A stretch of DNA of 31,210 nt, from assembly GCA_934155625.1 (NCBI GenBank), contig CAKPHD010000017.1, positions 1-31,210 of the forward strand. Reading direction: 5' to 3'. This document shows, one piece after another, positions 15,387-23,082 of this stretch (the stretch's first letter is position 1; each line of letters opens with the position of its first letter). The position numbers were made by a program, and so were the translations under genes. The DNA is from an uncultured Clostridia bacterium. GTDB taxonomy: Bacteria > Bacillota > Clostridia > TANB77 > CAG-508. A model generated the notes under the pieces. It did no database searches, was not told the DNA's origin, and was given only the letters and a program-made list of their open reading frames with translations.

Positions 15387-15848
15387 TTATTTTATTTTAA
15401 ATAATACTTCTCCATATTCAACCATATCTTCATTTTTTTTACATACTTCTATAATTTCTCCATCAAATTCTGCCTCAATCTCATTCATTAACTTCATAGC
15501 TTCTACTATGCAAATTACTTGGCCCTTTTTTACTTTGTCTCCGACTTTCACAAATGGATTTGCCTTTGGCGAAGAACTTTCATAAAAAGTTCCTACCATC
15601 GGTGATTTTACAAGCTTATAATTTTCTTTTTCTTGTAGCTCTTTATTCTTAATTGTCTGAAAATTATCCTTTTCTAATTCTTGACTCTCAAAGTTATTTT
15701 GATTTTCTTTAAAAGACATTGCAATATCTTTTTTCTGGCAATCTTTTTCCATTTTTATCTTTAAACCATCCGGAAACTCGATTTCCAAATTATCTAAATT
15801 TGAATTTCCCATGTCTTCAATAATTTTTTTGATATCAGTATATTCCAT
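15387..15848 (-). CDS. accB: Biotin carboxyl carrier protein of acetyl-CoA carboxylase
   Basis: Protein of 153 residues. The N-terminal segment is acidic and probably helical, the linker (about residues 40-75) is charged and Gln/Glu-rich, and the C-terminal biotinyl domain starts at KSPMVGTFYESSSPKANPFV. The biotin site is Lys119 in EAMKLMNE, 34 residues from the end, as usual. It carries carboxybiotin from AccC to the carboxyltransferase. It is followed by fabZ and accC on the same strand. A plus-strand gene with its own promoter breaks the gap to fabF. Confidence 0.95.
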   Translation of the reverse strand: MEYTDIKKIIEDMGNSNLDNLEIEFPDGLKIKMEKDCQKKDIAMSFKENQNNFESQELEKDNFQTIKNKELQEKENYKLVKSPMVGTFYESSSPKANPFVKVGDKVKKGQVICIVEAMKLMNEIEAEFDGEIIEVCKKNEDMVEYGEVLFKIK

Positions 15849-15862
15849 TTTTTTTTCCTTTC

Positions 15863-15891
15863 TTTACTTTTTGTATTTTTTATGATATACT
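15863..15891 (+). promoter_or_regulatory. Promoter of small plus-strand gene 15926
   Basis: TTTACT (15863-15868), 17-base spacer, TATACT (15886-15891) with TGA just before it (extended -10). It sits just upstream of the accB start, reading away from it. Confidence 0.6.
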
Positions 15892-15925
15892 ATTTACATA
15901 ATATTACATCAAGGAGGTATACATT

Positions 15926-16234
15926 ATGACTTTTTATGAAGAATGTCAAAGGTTACGGAATTTTTATTCTTTAACCAACCCTAATGATTTAGAATTAACA
16001 ATTCTTAGCAAATTGGTTAGTATTTCATTCTATAACAATTATTCAAAAAATTGTCTAGACACCTTGCCAATATGCAAAGATATTACTTTGGATTGTAGCG
16101 ATCTAAAAGTAACTTACTTTGAGATTGAAAAATCTTTATCAAAAATTTTAAAAGATTTGGATTATTATCATTTCTCAATAACTCCAGTCAACCCATTTGG
16201 AGTAACACATAAAATTGTCTTCAAAATCATTTAA
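15926..16234 (+). CDS. Unrecognised 102-residue protein inside the fab cluster
   Basis: I do not recognise this protein. It starts MTFYEECQRLRNFYSLTNPN and ends VTHKIVFKII; it has three Cys (residues 8, 43 and 50), no signal peptide and no membrane helix. The evidence that it is a real gene is good: AAGGAGGT lies seven bases before ATG 15926, an extended -10 promoter lies upstream and a strong terminator follows. It is transcribed against the fatty acid genes, between accB and fabF. A regulatory role towards the cluster is only a guess. Confidence 0.75.
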   Translation: MTFYEECQRLRNFYSLTNPNDLELTILSKLVSISFYNNYSKNCLDTLPICKDITLDCSDLKVTYFEIEKSLSKILKDLDYYHFSITPVNPFGVTHKIVFKII

Positions 16235-16243
16235 CATTTCTAT

Positions 16244-16266
16244 GTAGCCATCAAACTGATGGCTAC
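16244..16266. terminator. Terminator between gene 15926 and fabF
   Basis: GTAGCCATCA pairs perfectly with TGATGGCTAC around AAC, followed by TCTTTATTTTT on the plus strand. It ends the small plus-strand gene and sits four bases from the fabF stop, so it may act on both strands. Confidence 0.8.
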
Positions 16267-16269
16267 TCT

Positions 16270-17508
16270 TTATTTTTCATATTTTTTCAAAATAATTGTA
16301 GCATTATGACCGCCAAACCCTAAAGAATTTGACATTGCATAATTTACAATCACATTTCTTCCTTGATTTGGAACAATATCTAAATCACATTTCTCATCTG
16401 GTACTTTATAATTTATAGTAGGTGGTACAAAATCATTTTCAATTGCTTTTGCACAAACAACAGCCTCTACTCCTCCTGCAGCACCTAACAAGTGACCAGT
16501 GTTTCCTTTTGTTGAACTTATCATAACTTTATTAGCTGACTTTCCAAAAGCTGTTTTTATCGCAGAAGTTTCGCAAGAATCATTCAAATGTGTTGATGTA
16601 CCATGTGCATTAATATATGTAACTTTTTCTGGTTTAATATTTGCATCTTCCATAGCAATTTTCATTGCTCTTGCGCCACCTTCTCCTTCTGGAGCTGGCG
16701 ATGTTATGTGATAACTATCAGATGTTGCACCATATCCCACTATTTCCGCATAGATTTTTGCTCCTCTTGCTTTGGCATGCTCTAACTCTTCAAGAATCAA
16801 TATACCAGCCCCTTCTGCCATTACAAATCCACTTCTTTCTTTATCAAATGGTATACTTGCTCTGTTTTTATCAGTTGCTAAAGTTAATGCTTTAATGTTT
16901 GTGAAACCTGCAATCCCTGTAGGAGTAACAGAAGCCTCTGTTCCTCCCGCAATTACAATATCTTGATATCCATGTTTTATCATTCTAAAGCTTTCGCCAA
17001 TACAATGAGTTCCACTCGCACACGCTGTAACCATAGAAATCGATTCACCTTTTGCCCCTATATCTATTGCAATATTTCCAGCTGCCATATTACTAATAGA
17101 CATTGGTATGTACATAGGAGAAACTCTATCTGGCCCTTTTTCAACAAAACTTTTATTGTCCTTTTCAATAGTTCCAAGGCCACCAATTCCTGACCCAACA
17201 ATAACTCCAACTCTAGTCATATCTTCTTTTTCTTCATCTAATCCACTATCTTTCCATGCTTCTCTTGATGCAACAACTGCAAATTGAGAAAATCTATCCA
17301 TTCTCCTAGCTTCTCTTCTGCCAAAAATTTCATCTGGATAAAACTCTTTTACTTCTCCAGCCAATTTAACTTTAAAATCTGTAGTATCAAAATTTTTTAT
17401 TTCATCAATTCCACATTTTCCTGTTTTTATTCCATTCCAAAATTCTTCTACATTATTTCCAATTGGAGTTATTGCTCCTAATCCTGTTATTACAACTCTT
17501 TTTTCCAT
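16270..17508 (-). CDS. fabF: 3-oxoacyl-ACP synthase II FabF
   Basis: Protein of 412 residues with the full Cys-His-His triad of condensing enzymes: Cys163 (TACASGTH), His302 (NAHGTSTHLND) and His339 (STKGNTGHLLGAAG). It elongates acyl-ACP with malonyl-ACP. I choose ATG 17508, about nine bases after AAAGG, over ATG 17514, which is too close to it. It follows fabG on the same strand with repeat array D in the gap, and it is separated from accB by an opposite-strand gene. Confidence 0.96.
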   Translation of the reverse strand: MEKRVVITGLGAITPIGNNVEEFWNGIKTGKCGIDEIKNFDTTDFKVKLAGEVKEFYPDEIFGRREARRMDRFSQFAVVASREAWKDSGLDEEKEDMTRVGVIVGSGIGGLGTIEKDNKSFVEKGPDRVSPMYIPMSISNMAAGNIAIDIGAKGESISMVTACASGTHCIGESFRMIKHGYQDIVIAGGTEASVTPTGIAGFTNIKALTLATDKNRASIPFDKERSGFVMAEGAGILILEELEHAKARGAKIYAEIVGYGATSDSYHITSPAPEGEGGARAMKIAMEDANIKPEKVTYINAHGTSTHLNDSCETSAIKTAFGKSANKVMISSTKGNTGHLLGAAGGVEAVVCAKAIENDFVPPTINYKVPDEKCDLDIVPNQGRNVIVNYAMSNSLGFGGHNATIILKKYEK

Positions 17509-17531
17509 TTTCATTTCCTTTCTTTAATAAA

Positions 17532-17598
17532 GGTACTGTTGGGACCGGTTCTCTTCCGTCCATTTTTGGTACCGTAGAGAACCGGTCCCAACGGTACC
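17532..17598. repeat. Hairpin repeat array D (2 copies, head to head)
   Basis: Copy 1 has its core at 17541 on the plus strand and copy 2 at 17578-17589 on the minus strand. The two form one long inverted repeat: 17532-17553 pairs with 17577-17598 over 22 bases with one mismatch. It is the only array with opposed copies. It lies between the fabG stop and the fabF start. Confidence 0.85.
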
Positions 17599-17599
17599 A

Positions 17600-18340
17600 C
17601 TACATTACCATTCCACCATCTACATTAATTACTTGCCCAGTAATATATGAACTTTCCTCGCTTCCTAAAAAATAAACTACATTTGCTATTTCACGAGAAA
17701 TTCCCATCCTTCTCATAGGAATTTGTGAATTTATATTTTCCTTTATATCTTCTCCTAAAACACTTGTCATATCTGTATCTATAAAACCTGGGGCAACCGC
17801 ATTTACTCTAATATTCCTTGATGCTAATTCCTTTGCTGCACTTTTAGTAAATCCAATTATTCCTGCTTTTGATGCAGAATAGTTACACTGACCTGCATTT
17901 CCAGTTACACCCACTACTGATGATAGATTTATTATCTTTCCGTCTCTTTTTTTCATCATATATGGTAAAACTGATTTAGTTGTTATAAATGTTCCTTTTA
18001 AGTTTATCTCAATAACCTTATCAAAATCTTCTTCTTTCATTCTTAATAGTAGCCCATCTTTTGTTACTCCTGCGTTATTAACTAATACATCAATTTTTCC
18101 AAATCTATCTATCGCCTTATTTACAACGTTTTCAACCTCTTCTACTTTTGAAACATCTGCTTTCAATATTAAACTTTCTGCACCTTTTTCTTTAAATTCT
18201 TTTTCTAATTTTTCTATGTCAGTATTTGTTGACACATAATTTATTACAACATTGTATCCATTTTCAGCATACTTTAGAGATATTGCTTTTCCTATCCCTC
18301 TTGAACCTCCTGTAACAAAAACCACTTTTTTTTCTTCCAT
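17600..18340 (-). CDS. fabG: 3-oxoacyl-ACP reductase FabG
   Basis: Protein of 246 residues from ATG 18340, a short-chain dehydrogenase. The NADPH-binding motif TGGSRGIG is at residues 10-17, NNAG near 88-91, the catalytic Ser at 140/141 (NLSSVVG), and Tyr154 and Lys158 in NYSASKAG. The C-terminus GQVINVDGGMVM is typical of FabG. It reduces 3-oxoacyl-ACP. AGGAGGAG lies six bases before ATG 18340; the GTG at 18346 is too close to that site. It starts 11 bases after the fabD stop, so the two are co-transcribed. Confidence 0.96.
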   Translation of the reverse strand: MEEKKVVFVTGGSRGIGKAISLKYAENGYNVVINYVSTNTDIEKLEKEFKEKGAESLILKADVSKVEEVENVVNKAIDRFGKIDVLVNNAGVTKDGLLLRMKEEDFDKVIEINLKGTFITTKSVLPYMMKKRDGKIINLSSVVGVTGNAGQCNYSASKAGIIGFTKSAAKELASRNIRVNAVAPGFIDTDMTSVLGEDIKENINSQIPMRRMGISREIANVVYFLGSEESSYITGQVINVDGGMVM

Positions 18341-18351
18341 TTTCACTCCTC

Positions 18352-19284
18352 CTAATTCTCATTCAAAAATCTTTCCAATGATTCCAAATTATTAATATTT
18401 ATTAATTCTGCATCCGGATAGTCCTTTTTTATAAAACCTATCAGTGTTTTTCCTGGTCCGATTTCAATAAATCTATTAATTTTATCTTTTTTCATCAATT
18501 GTATTGCTTTGTCAAATCTCACTGGGCTGACTATATGATTTTTCAATATTTCTTTAAAATTATCTGTTGCAGAATAATATTCTCCATCTATGTTTTTTAT
18601 TATTCTGATTCCATTGCCTTTTTGAAACTGGACTTTGTCAAGTGCTTTAGCAAATAATTCGCTTGCTTGTTGTAATTTCTCTGTATGAAATGGACCACTA
18701 GTTTTTAATTTTATTACTCTTTTTGCCCCTTCTTCTTTTAATTTTGATATTGCAATATCAATTGCCTCACTTGTTCCAGATATAACAGTTTGAGTACTAC
18801 AATTGTAATTTGCTGGAACCACAAAATTTCTAGATAGTTTAATCTCATGACAAATTTTCTCTATATCTTTAGAATCTAGTCCTATTACTGCAGCCATTGA
18901 ATATTCCTCTTTTGGCAAGTAATTTCCCATATAATATCCCCTTTGTTGAATCAGTCTAATTCCATCTTCTAGTGAAAGATATCCTCCATATATTAATGCT
19001 GAATATTCGCCTAAACTTAATCCTACTGATACATCAGCATTTATTCCTTTATTTTTTAATATTTCTAACATTGCTAAGCTTGTTGCTAATATTGCCAATT
19101 GCGCATTTTCTGTTTTAGTTAGTTCATCATCTGGTCCATCAAAACAAATCTTCTTTATGTCTAGACCTGTAATTTCTTCTACTTTGTCATATATTTTTCT
19201 TGCTATTTCATATTTTTCATAAATCTCTTTTCCCATTCCAATTGCTTGAGCTCCTTGCCCTGGAAATAAAAATGCTGTATTCAT
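18352..19284 (-). CDS. fabD: Malonyl-CoA:ACP transacylase FabD
   Basis: Protein of 310 residues. FLFPGQGAQAIGMG lies at the start, the nucleophile Ser90 in GLSLGEYSAL (Leu replaces the common His before Ser), and His200 in TSGPFHTEKL. It transfers malonyl from CoA to acyl carrier protein. It heads the block fabD-fabG-fabF-accB-fabZ-accC; the acpP and enoyl-reductase genes often found upstream are absent. Repeat array E lies directly upstream, ahead of its ribosome binding site. Confidence 0.96.
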   Translation of the reverse strand: MNTAFLFPGQGAQAIGMGKEIYEKYEIARKIYDKVEEITGLDIKKICFDGPDDELTKTENAQLAILATSLAMLEILKNKGINADVSVGLSLGEYSALIYGGYLSLEDGIRLIQQRGYYMGNYLPKEEYSMAAVIGLDSKDIEKICHEIKLSRNFVVPANYNCSTQTVISGTSEAIDIAISKLKEEGAKRVIKLKTSGPFHTEKLQQASELFAKALDKVQFQKGNGIRIIKNIDGEYYSATDNFKEILKNHIVSPVRFDKAIQLMKKDKINRFIEIGPGKTLIGFIKKDYPDAELININNLESLERFLNEN

Positions 19285-19388
19285 ACCTTTTCTCCTTGTT
19301 TATTTTGTCTTTATTTTTATACACCTATTGTAAATCATTTTCTATTAGTATGACTGGTCGAAACAAATTCCTGTCACACCAACAAAAA

Positions 19389-19530
19389 TGTACCGCAAAG
19401 AACCGGTCCCAAACGTCACAAAAATGGTACCGCAGAGAACCGGTCCCAAACGTCACAAAAAATGTACCGCAGAGAACCGGTCCCAAACGTCACAAAAAAT
19501 GTACCGCGGAGAACCGGTCCCAACGGTACA
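19389..19530 (-). repeat. Hairpin repeat array E (4 copies, 37-base period)
   Basis: Cores on the minus strand start every 37 bases (plus-strand positions 19399-19410, 19436-19447, 19473-19484 and 19510-19521). The first copy in transcript order has a matched stem TGTACCG/CGGTACA. The next three have the left arm GTGACGTTT and the right arm TGCGGTAC(A/C), which pair poorly. Each is followed by ATTTTTTG or similar. It lies between the 19538-20296 gene and fabD and reads in the same direction as the genes, so the hairpins could terminate or attenuate transcription into fabD. Confidence 0.88.
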
Positions 19531-19537
19531 TTTTTTA

Positions 19538-20296
19538 TTATTCATAATCTACTACATCAATCCATTTTTCTAGAAATTCTTTATCGTCAACTCCGCCTTT
19601 TTTTAATTGGACAGCAGCAACAATTGGTATCCATCTTTGGATTCCTCTTTTTTCAAGTCCACTCTTTTCTGTAAATGAATTTAAATATTTTTCTGCCAAT
19701 TCTGTTTGACCATTTAAGGAAAATAGTAAGAAGGTTTTTGCTACATCTGCTGATGCATTACCTTGTGTAGCATGTGCCCAGTCAATGATACTGTATTCTC
19801 CATTTTCATTTATTATTACATTACTTGGGTTAAAATCTCCATGACATAGTTTATCATGATTTTTTGTTCCTTCTAGTCTTTGTAATAATTCATATCTTGT
19901 TGTGTCATCAATATCTGCTTCTTCTAGTTTTCTTCTGTATTTGTCTTTTAATCTATTTAATGTTGGTACTCTTTTTGACATTATTTCTAATTGAATATCT
20001 ATAAATAGATTTAGATATTCATCTTCTTTTTCTGGTTTTTCTCTCATTAGTACATCTAATGGTGTTCCTTCTATAAATTCTGTAACTAATGCCCATCTAT
20101 TTTCTATTTTTGTAACTTCTAATAGTCTGGATATTTTTAAGTCTGTCTTTTCCTCTACTCTTGATTGTATTAATGCTTCATTTAATATTGCTGCTTTTGA
20201 ATAATTTTCTATAAATAGTTTTATTGTTTTATTTCCATCTCTATATACTGTTTTTGTTTTTCTTTCTGCAATTGGTTGGCTTAAATTATATTCCAT
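19538..20296 (-). CDS. Aminoglycoside phosphotransferase (APH)/choline kinase-family protein
   Basis: Protein of 252 residues with a kinase-like fold: N-lobe segment VYRDGNKTIKLF with a candidate ATP-binding Lys, hinge ALVTEFIEGTPLDVLM, Brenner-type catalytic loop HGDFNPSNVIIN and metal-binding IIDWAHAT in place of DFG. This is the APH/choline kinase superfamily; the substrate cannot be read from the sequence. Resistance is not implied, since many such genes act on small housekeeping substrates. The ribosome binding site AAAGGA is rather far from the ATG. Array E follows within a few bases of the stop. Confidence 0.85.
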   Translation of the reverse strand: MEYNLSQPIAERKTKTVYRDGNKTIKLFIENYSKAAILNEALIQSRVEEKTDLKISRLLEVTKIENRWALVTEFIEGTPLDVLMREKPEKEDEYLNLFIDIQLEIMSKRVPTLNRLKDKYRRKLEEADIDDTTRYELLQRLEGTKNHDKLCHGDFNPSNVIINENGEYSIIDWAHATQGNASADVAKTFLLFSLNGQTELAEKYLNSFTEKSGLEKRGIQRWIPIVAAVQLKKGGVDDKEFLEKWIDVVDYE

Positions 20297-20335
20297 TTTT
20301 CATCACGTTCCTTTCTTTAATTGAAGAATTCTTAT

Positions 20336-20363
20336 AATTTTGGCTACGTACATTACCAAAATT
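20336..20363 (-). terminator. Weak hairpin after adhE
   Basis: AATTTTGG pairs with CCAAAATT over 8 bp with a 12-base loop, 17 bases past the adhE stop. No proper T-run follows, so termination here is doubtful. Confidence 0.3.
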
Positions 20364-20380
20364 TAATTTTTTTCAATTAT

Positions 20381-22960
20381 CTAATTTCCATAATACACTT
20401 TCAAATAAATATCCTTGATTTCACTAATTAATGGATATCTTGGATTTGCTCCTGTACATTGATCATCAAATGCCTTTTCTGACATTTCGTCTAATGTATC
20501 TAAAAAGTCTTGTTCATCAATTCCATAATCTTTGATTGTTTTCTTTATTCCAATTCTTTCTTTTAATTCATCTATTTTTGTTATTAGATTTTCCATTTTT
20601 TCGTAATCGTTTGCTCCACCTATATTTAAAGCTTCTGCAATCTCTGCATATCTTCTTAATGTATGTGGATGGTCATATTGTGGAAATGTTCCCATTTTAT
20701 TTGGAATTTCTGCACTATTAAATCTCATAACTTCATCTAATACAAGTGATACAGTAATTCCATGTGGTAAGTGATGATATGCTCCTAATTTGTGTCCCAT
20801 TGAGTGACAAATTCCTAAAAATGCATTTGCAAATGCCATACCTGCCATTGTTGCAGCATTTGCCATTTTTTCTCTTGCTTCTGGGTCATTTGCTCCATTT
20901 TCATATGCTCTTGGTAAATATTCAAAAATTGTTTTTATTGCTTCTATTGCTAGTCCATCTGTAAATTCTGTTGCCATCATAGATGCATATGCTTCTATTG
21001 CATGAACTAATGCGTCTGCACCTGATGCTGATGTTAAGCCTTTTGGTGCATTCATCATTAAGTTTGCGTCTACAATTGCCATTTTAGGTAATAGTTCATA
21101 ATCTGCTAATGGATATTTTTGTCCTGTTGTTTCATCTGTAATAACAGCAAATGGTGTTACTTCTGAACCTGTTCCTGCTGATGTTGGTACAGCTATAAAG
21201 TATGCTTTCTCTCCCATTTTAGGGAATGTATATACTCTTTTTCTGATATCCATAAATCTCATTGCCATATCTAAGAAGTCTATATCTGGATGTTCGTACA
21301 TTACCCACATAATCTTTGCAGCATCCATTGCTGATCCTCCACCTACTGCTATTATGCAATCTGGTTTGAAGGCATCAATTAGTTTTGCTCCTTCTTTTGC
21401 ACATGCAAGTGTTGGATCTGGTGCAACATCAAAAAATGTTTCGTGTACTATTCCCATTTCATCTAATTTATCTGTTACTACTTTTGTGTATCCATTTTCA
21501 TAAAGAAATGTATCTGTTACTATAAATACTCTCTTTTTCCCCATTACATTTTTTAGCTCTTCTAAAGCTACTGGTAAACAACCTCTTTTTAAATATACCT
21601 TTTCAGGTGCTCTAAACCAAAGCATATTTTCTCTCCTTTCGGCTACTGTTTTTATATTTATTAAATGTTTTACTCCTACATTTTCTGATACAGAGTTTCC
21701 TCCCCATGAACCACATCCAAGTGTTAGTGATGGTGCTAATTTAAAGTTATATATGTCACCAATTCCACCTTGTGATGATGGTGTATTTATTAACACTCTA
21801 CATGTTTTCATTGTATTGTAGAATTTTTCTATTTTTTCTTTTTCAGTAACTGTGTTTATATATAATGAAGATGTATGTCCTAATCCTCCATCTTCTATTA
21901 ATCTATATGCTTTGCTTAATGCATCATCAAAACTTGAAGCTTTGTACATTGCTAATACAGGTGATAGTTTTTCGTGTGCAAATTCTTCTGATAGTTCTAC
22001 ACTTTCTACTTCACCTACTAGTATTTTTATATTTTCGTCTACATCTACTCCTGCTAATTTTGCTATTGTATGTGCTGATTGTCCAACTATTTTAGCATTT
22101 AATGCTCCATTTATTATAATTGTTTTTCTTACTTTTTCTGTTTGTTCTGCATTTAATAAGTAGCATCCTCTTTTCATAAATTCATTTCTTACTTGGTCAT
22201 AAATTTTGTCACTTACTATTACAGATTGTTCTGATGCACATATCATTCCATTATCAAATGTTTTTGAATGGATTATTGAGTTTACTGCTAATACTACATC
22301 TGCAGTTTCATCTATTACTGCTGGTGTATTTCCTGCTCCAACTCCTAGAGCTGGTTTTCCACTTGAGTATGCAGCTTTTACCATTCCTGGTCCTCCTGTT
22401 GCTAATATGATATCTGCTGATTGCATCAATAAATTTGTTAGCTCTAATGATGGTACATCAATCCACGCAATTATCCCCTCTGGTGCTCCTGCTTTTACAG
22501 CTGCTTCTAATACTATTTTTGCAGCTTCTATTGTTGATTGTTTTGCTCTTGGGTGTGGACTTATTATTATTCCATTTCTTGTTTTTAATGCTAATAATGT
22601 TTTAAATATTGCTGTTGATGTTGGGTTTGTTGTTGGTATTACTGCTGCAATTACTCCTATTGGCTCTGCTATTTTCTTAATACCATAATTGTCATCTTGC
22701 TCAATAACTCCACATGTTTTTACATTTTTGTATTTATTGTATATATATTCTGCTGCATAGTGGTTTTTTATTACTTTATCTTCTACTACTCCCATACCAG
22801 TTTCTTCCACTGCCATTTTGGCTAGTGGTATTCTATTTTGGTTTGCAGCTATTGCTGCTGCTTGAAATATTTTATCTACTTGTTCTTGTGTATATTTAGC
22901 AAATTCTTGTTGTGCTTTTCTTACTTTTTCTATTGTTTTTTGCAAGGCTTCATTATCCAT
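20381..22960 (-). CDS. adhE: Bifunctional acetaldehyde-CoA/alcohol dehydrogenase AdhE
   Basis: Protein of 859 residues, the usual AdhE length. The N-terminal half (to about residue 440) is a CoA-acylating aldehyde dehydrogenase with the catalytic Cys in DNGMICASEQSVIV. The C-terminal half is an iron alcohol dehydrogenase with GGGSAMDAAK for NAD and the metal-binding run HAIEAYAS and GICHSMGHKLGAYHHLPHG. It turns acetyl-CoA to ethanol through acetaldehyde, regenerating NAD in fermentation, and such proteins form spirosomes. It stands alone behind the uvrB terminator. I see no Rex-type operator upstream. Confidence 0.97.
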   Translation of the reverse strand: MDNEALQKTIEKVRKAQQEFAKYTQEQVDKIFQAAAIAANQNRIPLAKMAVEETGMGVVEDKVIKNHYAAEYIYNKYKNVKTCGVIEQDDNYGIKKIAEPIGVIAAVIPTTNPTSTAIFKTLLALKTRNGIIISPHPRAKQSTIEAAKIVLEAAVKAGAPEGIIAWIDVPSLELTNLLMQSADIILATGGPGMVKAAYSSGKPALGVGAGNTPAVIDETADVVLAVNSIIHSKTFDNGMICASEQSVIVSDKIYDQVRNEFMKRGCYLLNAEQTEKVRKTIIINGALNAKIVGQSAHTIAKLAGVDVDENIKILVGEVESVELSEEFAHEKLSPVLAMYKASSFDDALSKAYRLIEDGGLGHTSSLYINTVTEKEKIEKFYNTMKTCRVLINTPSSQGGIGDIYNFKLAPSLTLGCGSWGGNSVSENVGVKHLINIKTVAERRENMLWFRAPEKVYLKRGCLPVALEELKNVMGKKRVFIVTDTFLYENGYTKVVTDKLDEMGIVHETFFDVAPDPTLACAKEGAKLIDAFKPDCIIAVGGGSAMDAAKIMWVMYEHPDIDFLDMAMRFMDIRKRVYTFPKMGEKAYFIAVPTSAGTGSEVTPFAVITDETTGQKYPLADYELLPKMAIVDANLMMNAPKGLTSASGADALVHAIEAYASMMATEFTDGLAIEAIKTIFEYLPRAYENGANDPEAREKMANAATMAGMAFANAFLGICHSMGHKLGAYHHLPHGITVSLVLDEVMRFNSAEIPNKMGTFPQYDHPHTLRRYAEIAEALNIGGANDYEKMENLITKIDELKERIGIKKTIKDYGIDEQDFLDTLDEMSEKAFDDQCTGANPRYPLISEIKDIYLKVYYGN

Positions 22961-23009
22961 TTTTCAACCTCATCCTTTCTTTTGATTATCTACTTTTTCA
23001 TCATAACAA

Positions 23010-23039
23010 AAAACTAATAGTTTTGCAACTATTAGTTTT
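23010..23039 (-). terminator. uvrB terminator
   Basis: A perfect 13-bp stem AAAACTAATAGTT with AACTATTAGTTTT has a four-base loop, and on the minus strand it is followed by TTTTTTG. It lies 43 bases past the uvrB stop. Confidence 0.82.
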
Positions 23040-23082
23040 AATTTTCTTATTTTTATTTTGTCGATTTATGATTTTTTTACAA

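Noticed and set aside
19389..19530. CRISPR array
   Set aside because: The 37-base period has no unique spacers; the whole unit is repeated, and the same core occurs singly or in pairs elsewhere with no cas genes.
19200..19674. Plus-strand open frames with TGPKRHKKCTAENRSQ-type repeats
   Set aside because: They are translations of the four-copy array E in several frames, with no ribosome binding site and antisense to flanking genes.
22961..23082. Rex redox operator upstream of adhE
   Set aside because: No TTGTGA-N-TCACAA or TTGTTAA-type palindrome is present in the gap.
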